Shown: positions 1 through 8,934, counted from the first letter of the stretch. The stretch: DNA of 64,000 nt from RGIG7450 sp045633565 (GCA_045633565.1 JAZQYO010000007.1:1-64000); one strand, 5' to 3'. The notes: generated by a model not told the origin, from the letters alone. Numbers and translations: made by a program.

Positions 1-518
1 CCCAGATAATCCCATCCGGAAATTACTGTGAGCACCGCTGTTGCCCACATCAAAACATCTAAAACCGAAACACCGCCTATCGCCAAATGCTGACCGATGT
101 TAAACGGGAACAGACCGATGCTGATAACAACCATCTGAACAACTGTTTTAACCTTGCCCCACATACTTGCCGCAATTACTTTTCCACCTTCAGCCGCAAC
201 CATGCGTACTCCTGCAACAATATATTCTCTTAAAGTGATTATAAACAGCACCCAGATATATGAATTATTTTCCATAGCAAGTACCGAAAGTGCTGCTGTA
301 ACTAAAAGTTTGTCTGCAAGAGGATCCATAAATTTACCGAAATTGGTTACTATACCCCTTTTCCTGGCAATGCTTCCGTCCAGATAATCTGTGAAAGATG
401 CTATCCAGAACACCAAAAGCGCAAGAATATCCCACAAAATTCCCGGAATAAATGCAAATGCGACAAACACCGGAATTAAAAGCACTCTTAAAATTGTCAG
501 TCTGTTTGGCAAATTCAT
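1..518 (-). CDS. pgsA: CDP-diacylglycerol--glycerol-3-phosphate 3-phosphatidyltransferase (3' end outside window)
   Basis: Committed step of phosphatidylglycerol synthesis: moves the phosphatidyl group from CDP-diacylglycerol to glycerol-3-phosphate in the cytoplasmic membrane. The visible 172 residues start MNLPNRLTILR, have hydrophobic segments, and carry the CDP-alcohol phosphotransferase signature (D-x2-D-G-x2-A-R-x8-G-x3-D-x3-D), readable here as DYLDGSIAR followed by GKFMDPLADK. The C-terminal part lies beyond position 1. The start ATG overlaps the rimO stop in an ATGA arrangement and is preceded by GGGAG, so it is translationally coupled as the last visible gene of the recA-recX-rimO operon. 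Family call is firm. Confidence 0.93.
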   Translation of the reverse strand, partial: MNLPNRLTILRVLLIPVFVAFAFIPGILWDILALLVFWIASFTDYLDGSIARKRGIVTNFGKFMDPLADKLLVTAALSVLAMENNSYIWVLFIITLREYIVAGVRMVAAEGGKVIAASMWGKVKTVVQMVVISIGLFPFNIGQHLAIGGVSVLDVLMWATAVLTVISGWDYL

Positions 519-1831
519 ATTTGTTCTCCCTTCAGGTCATACTGGTCTGCATGGGTAATTTTCACCTTTACATATTCGCCCGCTTTAATATCTCCGCCGT
601 CAAAGATAACCGAGCCGTCTATTTCGGGCGAATCTCCCATAGTTCTTCCTACATACTGTCCGCCCATCATTTCTTCGGTCAGAACGGTGATTATAGTTCC
701 GATTTTCTTTTGATTGCACTCGTAGGAAATCTTCTGCTGTAGCATCATAAGCTTATTTCTGCGTTTATCCTTTATCTCCTGCTCAATCTGGCCGGGAAGC
801 TTTGCCGCAGCAGTTCCCTCCTCTGCAGAATAGGAAAACACTCCCACTCTGTCAAATCGCATTTTTTCTATAAAATCATAAAGCTCTGCAAAATCTTCCT
901 CTGTTTCTCCGGGAAATCCCGTAATAAATGTGCTTCTGAGCACAATCTCCGGAATTTTTTCACGAAGCGTTTTTATAAGTGTTTCGCACTCGTTTCTTGT
1001 TGTTTTTCTGCCCATACGTTTTAAAACCGCATCTGATGCGTGCTGAATAGGAATGTCAAGGTATTTGCACACCTTTTCATTTTTCGCCATAACGTCAATA
1101 AGTTCGGGATAAATATATTCAGGATAGCAATAATGTACCCTTATCCACTTTATTTTTTCTATCTTTGAGAGCTCTTCTATAAGAATATGCAACGACTGCC
1201 TGTCATATAAATCCACGCCGTAGTTTGACGTGTCCTGTGCAATTAAAATAAGCTCAGTTACGCCTTTTTCGGCAAGTTTTTCTGCCTCAGAGATTATATT
1301 CTCAATCGGTCTTGAGCGATATTTGCCACGAAGCTTGGGGATTATACAATATGTACACTTGTTGTCGCACCCATCGGCAATTTTTAGATAAGCCGAGTAA
1401 GGTGGGGTGGCAAGTATTCTTTCTGCATCCGTTTTTATTTCACGGTTTATGTCGGGCAGATGGCGTACCTTTTGGTCAGCCAGCACCTGCTCAATTATGT
1501 CTTTTATATCGTTATAGCCTGATGTTCCAACAACCGCATCAACTTCAGGAAGCTCATCAAAAATTTCGTCGGCATATCTCTGCGCAAGACAACCTGTTAC
1601 AACAAGTTTGCTGAGCGAACCCATTTCTTTATATTTTCCCATTTCAATTATTGTGTCAATTGATTCCTGCTTTGCATCGTCAATAAACCCGCAGGTGTTT
1701 ATGATGATTATATCCGCATCTTCGGGGTTTGCCACAATTTCGTGGTCTTCTGCGACAATGCCTATCATGGTTTCGGTGTCGGTAAGGTTTTTAGGACAAC
1801 CGAGCGACACAAATCCGATTTTAAGTTTCAT
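515..1831 (-). CDS. rimO: Ribosomal protein S12 methylthiotransferase RimO
   Basis: Radical-SAM enzyme that adds a methylthio group to the conserved Asp of ribosomal protein S12. The N-terminal UPF0004 domain has the three cluster-binding cysteines C12 (SLGCPKN), C47 (NTCGF) and C81 (TGCLAQ). The radical-SAM motif CDNKCTYC gives C155, C159 and C162. A C-terminal TRAM-like beta domain follows. SLGCPKN and the length (438 aa) favour RimO over MiaB or MtaB. I chose the ATG at 1831 rather than an upstream in-frame start because GGAG precedes it and the protein then begins directly with the family's MKLKIGFVSLGC. It overlaps the recX end by 11 bases. Confidence 0.94.
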   Translation of the reverse strand: MKLKIGFVSLGCPKNLTDTETMIGIVAEDHEIVANPEDADIIIINTCGFIDDAKQESIDTIIEMGKYKEMGSLSKLVVTGCLAQRYADEIFDELPEVDAVVGTSGYNDIKDIIEQVLADQKVRHLPDINREIKTDAERILATPPYSAYLKIADGCDNKCTYCIIPKLRGKYRSRPIENIISEAEKLAEKGVTELILIAQDTSNYGVDLYDRQSLHILIEELSKIEKIKWIRVHYCYPEYIYPELIDVMAKNEKVCKYLDIPIQHASDAVLKRMGRKTTRNECETLIKTLREKIPEIVLRSTFITGFPGETEEDFAELYDFIEKMRFDRVGVFSYSAEEGTAAAKLPGQIEQEIKDKRRNKLMMLQQKISYECNQKKIGTIITVLTEEMMGGQYVGRTMGDSPEIDGSVIFDGGDIKAGEYVKVKITHADQYDLKGEQI

Positions 1832-2423
1832 ATTCAAACTCTCCAAGTACTTTGTTAATATCCCACAGCCCAAAGCCTTTGCCAATCAGTCTGCGTTTAA
1901 GCCGTTCAATTCCTTTTTTGTCGGGATTTTTTCTAAGTTCTGATTCTATCAGCGCATAAAGCTGCTCAAAATCATCAAGCTCTGCTGTCAGCTCTGCCAC
2001 CGTCTCACGGTCAATTCCTTTAAGTGCAAGCTTCTGTCGTATCATACGTACGCTGTATTTTTTAAGGCACAGAGCATCCTTTATATAGCTTTCGGCATAC
2101 TGCCTGTCATCAATAAACCCGTTTTCTTTAAATACCTGGGTGGCACTTTCTATATCCGACTTTTCAAACCCTTTCTGGCGGAGTTTCTGCTTGAGCTCGG
2201 TCTCGGTTTTCATGCCGGCAGTTAAAAGCCGTGCAGCCGCACGCTTTGCCCCTTCCCGACCGGACAGGATGCAAATTTTTTCAAAAAGCTCGCCGTCAAT
2301 CTCCATACCTTCGGACAGTCCAAGTCTGTAAACCGACACATCATCCAGCATCATGGAAGGACAGCCTTCAAGCTTTAGTGAAAAAAGCCCTGCCGATTTG
2401 AATTTTAAGCTTTCAAGTTTCAT
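1821..2423 (-). CDS. recX: Recombination regulator RecX
   Basis: RecX binds RecA filaments and limits recombinase activity. The 200-residue protein has an N-terminal beta-rich extension typical of Firmicutes RecX (residues about 1-60), then three-helix repeats including the signature ENGFIDDRQYAESYI and a second repeat with IRQKLALKGI. Its ATG shares one base with the recA stop (TAATG), a tight coupling that matches the usual recA-recX order. The 3' end overlaps rimO by 11 bases. No oddity seen. Confidence 0.9.
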   Translation of the reverse strand: MKLESLKFKSAGLFSLKLEGCPSMMLDDVSVYRLGLSEGMEIDGELFEKICILSGREGAKRAAARLLTAGMKTETELKQKLRQKGFEKSDIESATQVFKENGFIDDRQYAESYIKDALCLKKYSVRMIRQKLALKGIDRETVAELTAELDDFEQLYALIESELRKNPDKKGIERLKRRLIGKGFGLWDINKVLGEFEYET

Positions 2424-3478
2424 TATTCTTCAGTTTCTTCCGCTACTGTTTCGCCGCCTAAAAGACCGCGGTTTGTTCTGATAATAAGCTCAATTTCGTC
2501 CATTACCTCAGGGTTGTCAAGCATAAACTTTTTACAGTTATCTCTGCCCTGAGCAATTCTTGCGTCCTTATAAGAGAACCATGCACCGCTTTTTTGAATA
2601 ATTCCTTCTTCAACGCCCATGTCAACAATTTCGCCTGCTTTTGAAATACCTTCACCGTACATAATGTCAAACTCAGCATCTTTAAAGGGGGGCGCCATTT
2701 TGTTTTTAACAATCTTCGCCCTTGTTCTGTTACCAACAATATCTGTGCCGATTTTTATGGCTTCGCCACGGCGGATTTCTATTCTTACGGAAGAATAGAA
2801 TTTAAGTGCACGACCGCCTGTTGTTGTTTCTGGGTTGCCGAACATGATGCCGATTTTTTCACGAAGCTGGTTGATAAATATAACAATGGTGTTGGATTTA
2901 TTAACAATGCCCGTAAGTTTTCTGAGTGCCTGCGACATAAGACGAGCCTGAAGACCCACAACAGAATCTCCCATCTCACCTTCAATTTCAGTTTTGGGAA
3001 CAAGTGCCGCTACCGAGTCAATAACAATTACGTCAATAGCGCCGCTTCGGGTGAGCATTTCGGTAATTTCAAGCGCCTGCTCACCGTTGTCCGGCTGGGA
3101 AACTATCATTTTTTCAATATCAACACCAAGTTTTTTTGCATATTCCGGGTCAAGTGCGTGTTCTGCGTCCACAAACGCTACCTCACCGCCGGCTTTTTGC
3201 GCCTCGGCAATTATATGCAGCGCAATGGTTGTTTTACCGGATGATTCCGGTCCGTATATTTCAGTAATTCTGCCACGGGGTATACCACCTATTCCAAGAG
3301 CCGAGTCAAGACCGATTGAGCCGGAGGAAATTACCTCAACATGCTGCACGCCCTTGTCGCCCATTCTCATAACGGTACCTTTACCGAAGCGTTTTTCCAT
3401 CTGCAGGAACATTGCTTTTAAAGCTTCCTGCTTTTCCTGTTCATTTGCTACTGTATTAAGCTGTTTAGTCTCTTTCAT
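2423..3478 (-). CDS. recA: Recombinase RecA
   Basis: ATP-dependent strand-exchange protein for homologous recombination and SOS induction. The Walker A box GPESSGKT is at residues 76-83, followed by the conserved VDAEHALDP segment, Walker B region VIVIDSVAALVPK, the L2 loop region (NQLREKIGIMFGNPETTTGG) and an acidic C-terminal tail ending EETEE. Length (351 aa) is normal. The start lies 14 bases inside the end of cinA, so the two are coupled. I saw no separate promoter or LexA-type box immediately upstream, which suggests recA is read from the long upstream operon, although an internal promoter inside cinA cannot be excluded. Confidence 0.98.
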   Translation of the reverse strand: MKETKQLNTVANEQEKQEALKAMFLQMEKRFGKGTVMRMGDKGVQHVEVISSGSIGLDSALGIGGIPRGRITEIYGPESSGKTTIALHIIAEAQKAGGEVAFVDAEHALDPEYAKKLGVDIEKMIVSQPDNGEQALEITEMLTRSGAIDVIVIDSVAALVPKTEIEGEMGDSVVGLQARLMSQALRKLTGIVNKSNTIVIFINQLREKIGIMFGNPETTTGGRALKFYSSVRIEIRRGEAIKIGTDIVGNRTRAKIVKNKMAPPFKDAEFDIMYGEGISKAGEIVDMGVEEGIIQKSGAWFSYKDARIAQGRDNCKKFMLDNPEVMDEIELIIRTNRGLLGGETVAEETEE

Positions 3479-3950
3479 AATATCCGGTCTCCTCCAAAAT
3501 AAGATTTAATATTTCTTTGGTTGCTTTTTTCCTAACGCTGTTTCTGCTTCCAGTGTAGTGCCTTTTCTTGCAAATAGTCCTGCCCGGTTTTGACAGGGCA
3601 ATATATACAAGTCCAACCGGTTTTTCACTGCTGCCACCGTCCGGACCGGCAATTCCCGTTGTTGCTACGCCTATATCGGCGCCCGACACCTGGCGCACAC
3701 CCTGTGCCATTTTCCTCGCAACCACTTCAGACACCGCACCGTACGCCTTTATATCCTCCGACGGTACCCCGAGTATCAGCGTTTTGGATTCATTACTGTA
3801 TGTCACAAAAGAGCTGTCCAAAACTACCGAACTGCCCGGAGCACTTATGATTTCTGATGCTATCATGCCACCTGTACAAGATTCCGCAGTGGCTACTTTC
3901 ATATCAAGTTTTGCAAGATGTTCTACTAAAATTTTTGCAAGAGCACTCAT
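3465..3950 (-). CDS. cinA: CinA C-terminal domain protein (nicotinamide-nucleotide amidohydrolase PncC type)
   Basis: Stand-alone 161-residue CinA C-terminal domain, without the N-terminal MoaB-like half found in long CinA proteins. This family deamidates nicotinamide mononucleotide in NAD recycling. The signatures TAESCTGGM (residues about 22-30), VTYSNESK, the GAVSE segment and TTGIAGPDGGSSEKPVG are intact. Association with recA is classical in Firmicutes (competence-induced cinA-recA operons). ATG at 3950 lies 16 bases after the ispA stop, and the 3' end overlaps recA. Confidence 0.9.
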   Translation of the reverse strand: MSALAKILVEHLAKLDMKVATAESCTGGMIASEIISAPGSSVVLDSSFVTYSNESKTLILGVPSEDIKAYGAVSEVVARKMAQGVRQVSGADIGVATTGIAGPDGGSSEKPVGLVYIALSKPGRTICKKRHYTGSRNSVRKKATKEILNLILEETGYYERD

Positions 3951-3966
3951 ATTTCCTCCATAGATA

Positions 3967-4845
3967 TTAGTTGGTTCTTACAGCAAGATATTCTGCTGTT
4001 TCTCTGAGGAAAGTTTCACTCATCCCTTCACCGGGGAAAAGTTGTGCCGCTTCCCTGGATAATCTTTTAACTGCCAGCTTTGCTTCTTCAAGTCCGCACA
4101 GGCTGACAAAGGTGGATTTTCCCTGCTCTTTGTCGCTACCGGTATTTTTCCCAAGCTCCTCATCGGTGCTTTCTATATCCAAAATATCATCTTTTATCTG
4201 AAATGCAAGGCCGATTTTTTCTGCATAGCTTTCAAGTTTTGCGAGCATTTTTTCATCTGCTCCGCCGACAATTGCCCCCATCAGGCACGCCGCTTTTATG
4301 AGCGCACCCGTCTTATGCTGCTGCAGACACAAAAGCTCATCATAGCTTATTTGTTTGTTTTCCGCCTGCATATCCATTACCTGCCCGCCCAGCATACCTT
4401 CCGGTCCATAAGCGTTTGCAAGTACTTTCATTGCCCGCCAAGCACATTCCATGTCTTCTGCATTTTTGAGAATAACGTTCATTGCCTCGCCTAAAAGGCC
4501 GTCACCTGCCAAAATTGCCATGGCTTCTCCAAAAGCAATATGATTTGAAGGTTTGCCCCTTCTCATATCGTCATTGTCCATTGCCGGCAGGTCGTCATGT
4601 ATGAGCGAGTAAGCGTGAATCATTTCAACCGCTGCCGCAAAGGGAAGCGCCTTTTCTTTTTTCCCGCCGGAAAGCTCACAGCAAACAAGGGCAAGAACCC
4701 CTCTTATACGTTTGCCACCACCTAAAAGGCTGTATCTCATGGCTTTATAAATGTCTGCCTGAGGACCGCTTTTTTGGGGCAAATATCCATCAAGTGCGGT
4801 TTCAACTTCTGCCGCATATTCCATCAGCTTATCCTTATAGTTCAT
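3967..4845 (-). CDS. ispA: Polyprenyl (farnesyl/geranyl) diphosphate synthase
   Basis: Trans-isoprenyl diphosphate synthase that condenses isopentenyl diphosphate with allylic diphosphates to supply C15/C20 precursors for undecaprenyl phosphate and quinones. The first aspartate-rich motif is HDDLPAMDNDD (D84, D85, D90) with the two-residue insertion typical of bacterial FPP synthases. The second is KDDILD near residue 212. GGKRIR for diphosphate binding is at residues 43-48. Its ATG overlaps the xseB stop (ATGA), the usual xseA-xseB-ispA arrangement. The chain-length specificity (C15 versus C20) cannot be read with certainty. Confidence 0.92.
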   Translation of the reverse strand: MNYKDKLMEYAAEVETALDGYLPQKSGPQADIYKAMRYSLLGGGKRIRGVLALVCCELSGGKKEKALPFAAAVEMIHAYSLIHDDLPAMDNDDMRRGKPSNHIAFGEAMAILAGDGLLGEAMNVILKNAEDMECAWRAMKVLANAYGPEGMLGGQVMDMQAENKQISYDELLCLQQHKTGALIKAACLMGAIVGGADEKMLAKLESYAEKIGLAFQIKDDILDIESTDEELGKNTGSDKEQGKSTFVSLCGLEEAKLAVKRLSREAAQLFPGEGMSETFLRETAEYLAVRTN

Positions 4846-5066
4846 TGTTCCATATCCTCTGCTGAAATGCTGCCGTCAGCATTTTTAAGAAGAATTTTCA
4901 CCTTCTGCTCCGCCTCGTCCAGCATTTTATTACATTCTTTTGTATATTCTACGCCTTTTTCAAACAACTCCATCGCTTCATTAAGCGGAGTTCCGCCGTT
5001 TTCAAGTTTTTTCACTATTTCACCAAGCTCTGAAATTGTCTGTTCAAAAGTTTTTTTCTCACTCAT
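4842..5066 (-). CDS. xseB: Exodeoxyribonuclease VII small subunit
   Basis: Small helical subunit of the ssDNA-specific exonuclease VII. The 74 residues contain the family core FEQTISELGEIVKKLENG and the LFEKGVEY segment. I place the start at the ATG at 5066 (MSEKKTFEQ) rather than a GTG nine bases upstream, because AGGTGA sits five bases before this ATG and would overlap the GTG. It follows the xseA stop closely and overlaps ispA by four bases. Confidence 0.92.
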   Translation of the reverse strand: MSEKKTFEQTISELGEIVKKLENGGTPLNEAMELFEKGVEYTKECNKMLDEAEQKVKILLKNADGSISAEDMEQ

Positions 5067-5075
5067 TATGGTCAC

Positions 5076-6269
5076 CTACTTATTTGTTACCTCAGCGCCC
5101 ACTTCACCGTCGCCAAGTTTTATGGTTATATTATCGCCCATTTCAACATCTTTTACAGATTTCAGCGGTTTGCCTTCCTTGCCAAAAGCTATGCTGTATC
5201 CTCTTGAGAGCACCGCCAGAGGACTTAATGCATCAAGGCCTGCTGCCGCCATTTTAAGTTGCTGAGCTTTGCGCTCCAAATTAAGTTCTGTCGCACGAAT
5301 AAGGTCGTCGGCAAGCTGGTCTGTTTTGAGCCGTCTGTCTTCAATTCCTTTTTCAAGACCTTTAAACACACGTTCCATATTGAGCGACTGCACAAGCCCT
5401 CTTTTTTCAGTTACGTTATTTCTTAGTCCTGCTATAAGCTTGTCCATTGCAGTTTCAAGCCTTGCCTTTGTTTCAACATCGTCCGGGGCGACACGTTCTG
5501 CTGCCTCGGACGGCGTCGCCGCACGAAGGTCGGCTACAAAATCCGCTATTGTAAAATCTATCTCGTGACCGACTGCAGAAATCACCGGAATATGCGATGC
5601 TGCAATTTCACGTGCAACTCCCTCGTCGTTAAACGCCCATAAATCCTCTATCGAGCCACCGCCCCGACCCGTTATTATAACATCCACGCTGTCTGAAAGA
5701 TTAAAATATCTTATCCCCTCTATAATCTGTGGAGGTGCATCCGGCCCCTGAACCAAAGTGGGGTAAATAAATATTTCCGGGTATTTGCTGCGCCGGCTCA
5801 ATATGTTGAGCATATCCCGAATGGCTGCCCCCGTTGGAGAGGTGACTATTCCTATCCTTGCCGGAAATCTCGGCAGAGGCTTTTTTCGCGTTTGGTCAAA
5901 AAAGCCTTCCTGCGCAAGCTTTGCTTTAAGCTGCTCAAACGCCACATGAAGGTCGCCCACGCCATCCACCTTCATTTCGGTAACGTACGCCTGATAGCTG
6001 CCTCCCGCAATGTAAACCCTGACAGAGCATCTTGCCAGCACCTTCATCCCGTCCTCAGGCTTAAACAAAAGCGTTGATGCTGCGCCCTTGAACATCACCG
6101 CACGAAGTACCGAATTTTCGTCTTTAAGTGTAAAATACAGATGTCCCGAGCTGTGTGCCTTGAAGTTTGAAATTTCACCTTTAAGCCAGATGTTTCCTAA
6201 AACCCCGTCCGACTCAAGCCGGTTCCTGATATATTCATTTATTTCGGTAATTGTAAAGGTATCTTTCAT
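5076..6269 (-). CDS. xseA: Exodeoxyribonuclease VII large subunit
   Basis: Catalytic subunit of exonuclease VII, which trims single-stranded DNA from both ends in repair. The N-terminal OB-fold (residues about 5-100) contains NIWLKGEISNFK and GHLYFTLKDE. The catalytic domain contains GIVTSPTGAAIRDML and the family motif GRGGGSIEDLWAFNDE, and is followed by a coiled-coil region before a short C-terminal segment. Length 397 aa is normal. It starts with a four-base overlap with the preceding Kae1-like gene and is followed directly by xseB. Confidence 0.95.
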   Translation of the reverse strand: MKDTFTITEINEYIRNRLESDGVLGNIWLKGEISNFKAHSSGHLYFTLKDENSVLRAVMFKGAASTLLFKPEDGMKVLARCSVRVYIAGGSYQAYVTEMKVDGVGDLHVAFEQLKAKLAQEGFFDQTRKKPLPRFPARIGIVTSPTGAAIRDMLNILSRRSKYPEIFIYPTLVQGPDAPPQIIEGIRYFNLSDSVDVIITGRGGGSIEDLWAFNDEGVAREIAASHIPVISAVGHEIDFTIADFVADLRAATPSEAAERVAPDDVETKARLETAMDKLIAGLRNNVTEKRGLVQSLNMERVFKGLEKGIEDRRLKTDQLADDLIRATELNLERKAQQLKMAAAGLDALSPLAVLSRGYSIAFGKEGKPLKSVKDVEMGDNITIKLGDGEVGAEVTNK

Positions 6270-7153
6270 TTATGATCCCGTCCTATGAACGCCACGCCTA
6301 CGGCGTTGTCCGTCATATATTCCTGCTGTGCAAAATGCACTTTTTCACCAAAAGCATTTATAAGATGCTCCCTTATAACCGTGTTGGAGCTTACTCCACC
6401 CACCGGCAGAATATGATAATCTCCGGCATTTTTTACTGCTTTTTCAAGCGACATCGCAATACACCTGAAAACCGACGTAAATATTTCACCTGCCGGTACT
6501 CCCGATTTAAAAAGTCTTTCCGCCTGAATTTCAGCTCCGGAAAAATTTATATCACTTCCCGTTACGCTGACCGGAAGTTTTATGCTTGTTTCGTGCTTTT
6601 TTTCATCCATTCTTTTTCCGCAGGGAAACATAATGTCGCACATAACGCCTGTCCGGTCAACAAGCTGACCTGCCGGAATATCGAGCGTTTTGCCAATAAT
6701 TTCAGTATTTTCGCCATTTACTTTTAAAAGCTCTGTTGTTCCGCCTGAAAGATGGATTGATATATATTCCTTTTCGGGTACAAAGCCTGCAGATTTTGCT
6801 GCTGCCATAATATGTCCGCTTTGATGGTCGGTAAATATAAGCGGCACCCGGAGTGATGCTGAAAGCGTCCTTGCAAAGCTTAATCCCGCAAGAAAAACAG
6901 GCATATAAGAATCCTCTTTATTTCTTGGTTTTGCGGAAACGGCTATGGCTTTTATCTCCGGAAGAAAATCTCTTATTTCCTCAATCAAAACAGGCAGGTT
7001 TTTTATATGCTGAAAAACTCCCTCGCTCTGTCTGAGCCCCCGTTTTCCTTGCGCAACCGAAAGTAGCTGACGTTTGTCTGTAAGAATCTCGCCACCTTCG
7101 GACACAACCGCCACCGATGTGGTATAACAGCTTGTGTCAATCCCCAGAAACAT
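6266..7153 (-). CDS. Kae1/TsaD-like protein (peptidase M22 paralogue)
   Basis: Member of the ASKHA-fold Kae1/TsaD/YeaZ superfamily. It starts MFLGIDTSCYTTSVA and carries DHQSGH (the position of the metal-binding histidines of TsaD) plus a late glycine-rich PVGGVSSN segment and a terminal DNAVGVAFIG. At 295 residues it is shorter than true TsaD (about 335-345) and lies between nusB and xseA, where many Clostridia carry an uncharacterised TsaD paralogue. Whether it takes part in tRNA t6A synthesis is unknown. The ATG at 7153 is chosen over an upstream in-frame codon because the conserved domain begins exactly there. It overlaps the nusB end by 17 bases. Confidence 0.8.
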   Translation of the reverse strand: MFLGIDTSCYTTSVAVVSEGGEILTDKRQLLSVAQGKRGLRQSEGVFQHIKNLPVLIEEIRDFLPEIKAIAVSAKPRNKEDSYMPVFLAGLSFARTLSASLRVPLIFTDHQSGHIMAAAKSAGFVPEKEYISIHLSGGTTELLKVNGENTEIIGKTLDIPAGQLVDRTGVMCDIMFPCGKRMDEKKHETSIKLPVSVTGSDINFSGAEIQAERLFKSGVPAGEIFTSVFRCIAMSLEKAVKNAGDYHILPVGGVSSNTVIREHLINAFGEKVHFAQQEYMTDNAVGVAFIGRDHK

Positions 7154-7580
7154 CGGTTTTCTCCAGCTTGCCAAGTATTCCGTTGGCAAAGAATGCCGTT
7201 TTGGGCTCGTCATAGGTTTTTATAATTTCAACTGCCTCGTTAATTGAAACACTCACCGGAATGTCCGGCATGAAAAGTATTTCATAAATGGCAAGTCTGA
7301 GCGCCGAAATACAAACGGATGAAATTCTGCTTTTTTTCCAGCCTCTTGAATTGTTTTCAATTATGGCATCAATTTCGCTCAGGTTTTCTATTGCACCTGC
7401 GGAGGCTGCTTTTATGTATTTCATATCCTCCTCTTTAAACGAAGTTTCTCCAAAAATCTCCATGGCCTCTTCTGCATCCGCACCCGTGATGTGGTGGATA
7501 AACAAAATTTTAAACGCAGTATCTCTTGCGGTTCTTCTGTTAAATTTTAGAATTTTCCCATATTCGTCTATAAGATTCAT
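7137..7580 (-). CDS. nusB: Transcription antitermination factor NusB
   Basis: NusB binds boxA RNA with NusE and promotes antitermination on rRNA operons. The 147-residue protein contains RRTARDTAFKILF at residues about 15-27 and the C-terminal IPVSVSINEAVEIIKTY signature followed by ANGILGKL. The first 14 residues are an extension relative to many NusB proteins; the only good upstream start is this ATG, preceded by AAAGG. It is separated from asp23 by a terminator-like hairpin, so its level may be lower than that of the upstream genes. Confidence 0.92.
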   Translation of the reverse strand: MNLIDEYGKILKFNRRTARDTAFKILFIHHITGADAEEAMEIFGETSFKEEDMKYIKAASAGAIENLSEIDAIIENNSRGWKKSRISSVCISALRLAIYEILFMPDIPVSVSINEAVEIIKTYDEPKTAFFANGILGKLEKTDVSGD

Positions 7581-7602
7581 AAGCTGTAACCTTTCTTAAA
7601 GT

Positions 7603-7639
7603 AAAAGCGGCCTGCAAAATTTTCTGGGCCGCTTTTTTT
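7603..7639. terminator. GC-rich hairpin between asp23 and nusB
   Basis: GCGGCC (7607-7612) pairs with GGCCGC (7627-7632), flanked by A and T tracts. The T tract is longer on the plus strand (seven T) than on the minus strand (four), so on the operon strand it is probably a partial terminator or attenuator that reduces read-through from asp23 into nusB. Confidence 0.6.
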
Positions 7640-7663
7640 CAGTGCTCATAAAATTTACAAGGT

Positions 7664-8080
7664 TCAATCTTCGGATGCTTGTTCGTCAGCCTCATTTTCG
7701 GGTGTACATTCTTCAATAAATTTCACACCGTCAACATAAACGTTTACTTTTGTAACTTCAAGGTTTGTCATGCTTTCAACGGTATTTTTAACCGCTTCCT
7801 GTATTCTCCATGCTATTTCAGGAATTCTGCAACCGAACTTTATTACAACATGCACAGTAATTGCGGCTGTTGTTTCCTTTATGTCAACGTCAACGCCTTT
7901 TGCGCCGGTTTTTTTGCCAAATATATCAGCAACATTACCGAGCAGTCCGGCTGTAAGTCCTGCAACGCCGTCAATTTCTCTTACGGCCTTGTCTGCCAGA
8001 ACCTCAACAACCTCTTCGGATATTTTTACCATACCGCCTGCCGGCTGTTTTTCATTTAAAATATCTTTAATTTCACTCAT
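7664..8080 (-). CDS. Asp23/Gls24 family envelope stress protein
   Basis: Small acidic cytoplasmic protein of the Asp23 family (138 aa), often anchored near the membrane and linked to cell-envelope homeostasis. Family features visible are GMVKISEEVVEVLADKAVREIDGVAGL at the N-terminus (described by its VLA-x7-GV pattern), ITVHVVIKFGCRIPEIAWRIQ in the middle, and the terminal VNVYVDGVKF. It follows the stalk-domain gene by one base and precedes nusB, a conserved Clostridia arrangement. The exact role is unknown. Confidence 0.88.
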   Translation of the reverse strand: MSEIKDILNEKQPAGGMVKISEEVVEVLADKAVREIDGVAGLTAGLLGNVADIFGKKTGAKGVDVDIKETTAAITVHVVIKFGCRIPEIAWRIQEAVKNTVESMTNLEVTKVNVYVDGVKFIEECTPENEADEQASED

Positions 8081-8081
8081 G

Positions 8082-8888
8082 TTATTCTTCCTCGCTTTCC
8101 AGATATTCTTTTATGCTTTCACCTGTAGCATCACTGCTGATGCTTATGGTAAACGTTTCTCCGTCTTCAAGGAGCATTTGTTTTATTACGGTGCCTTTGC
8201 CGTAGTATACCGTGAGCGAATCTTCCTCGCTCGCTTGTTTAACAGTTTCAAAACCTGCTGCTTTCATTATGAGCGCATATCTCTCAAAATCAGAGGTGTT
8301 TTCACCGTTTAATGAGTATTTTGCGGTTGCAACATCGTCTTTATTTTCATATTCTAAAGTTTTATAGTTTCTGTTAACACTGTAGGGAGACGGAATGGAC
8401 AAAAACTCGCCGAACGGAATATACTGCATTCCTTTGTATTCAGGCACAATATATACCGTCTGAGCCGAATCACTCCACTCAACCGACATACCAAAGCTTT
8501 CGCTTATAAAACGAAGCGGCACATAAGTTCTGCCCTCAGAAATAAACGGAGCCGCATCCACCTTCATCTGTACTCCGTTTCTGAAAATTTCCTCGTAGTT
8601 GATATACATGATAATCTGGTCATCTTCGTTATAATTTACAATAACCCTTTCAAAAAACGGGTCCCATAAAACTTCAGCGCCGAGCTTTTCAAAAACCTTT
8701 CTCATGGGCACCATTACACGGTCATTTTTCATGACAGGCTGAGCATCAAACTCCACCTGCTCTCCGTCAATTAAAACGGTAATCGGCTTTTCCTCAGCAA
8801 AGACTGCTCCTGCCGTCAGAAAAGTAAAAGTGAGTATAATACAAAGTATTTTTAAAAGAACCTTCGCCGATTTTTTATTTTTCAGCAA
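8082..8888 (-). CDS. Secreted copper-amine-oxidase-N (stalk) domain protein
   Basis: The 268-residue protein has an N-terminal signal peptide (hydrophobic core at residues about 9-27, cleavage near VFA-EE). Two copper-amine-oxidase-N-like stalk repeats follow: the first with PITVLIDGEQVEF and VMVPMRKVFEKLGAEV, the second with APFISEGRTYVPLRFISESFGMSVEW. The C-terminal 100 residues have no recognised domain. Such stalk domains occur in many Clostridia cell-surface proteins and probably do not bind copper. The start appears to be TTG at 8886-8888 with GGAAGG upstream. It is the first gene of the operon that continues through asp23 and nusB. Confidence 0.8.
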   Translation of the reverse strand: MLKNKKSAKVLLKILCIILTFTFLTAGAVFAEEKPITVLIDGEQVEFDAQPVMKNDRVMVPMRKVFEKLGAEVLWDPFFERVIVNYNEDDQIIMYINYEEIFRNGVQMKVDAAPFISEGRTYVPLRFISESFGMSVEWSDSAQTVYIVPEYKGMQYIPFGEFLSIPSPYSVNRNYKTLEYENKDDVATAKYSLNGENTSDFERYALIMKAAGFETVKQASEEDSLTVYYGKGTVIKQMLLEDGETFTISISSDATGESIKEYLESEEE

Positions 8889-8934
8889 AATATATCATTC
8901 CTTCCTTTAATAGCAGATACAATTATACATCTTT

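Noticed and set aside
3465..3560. LexA/SOS box ahead of recA
   Set aside because: No clear GAAC-N4-GTTC-type motif was seen in the immediate upstream sequence.
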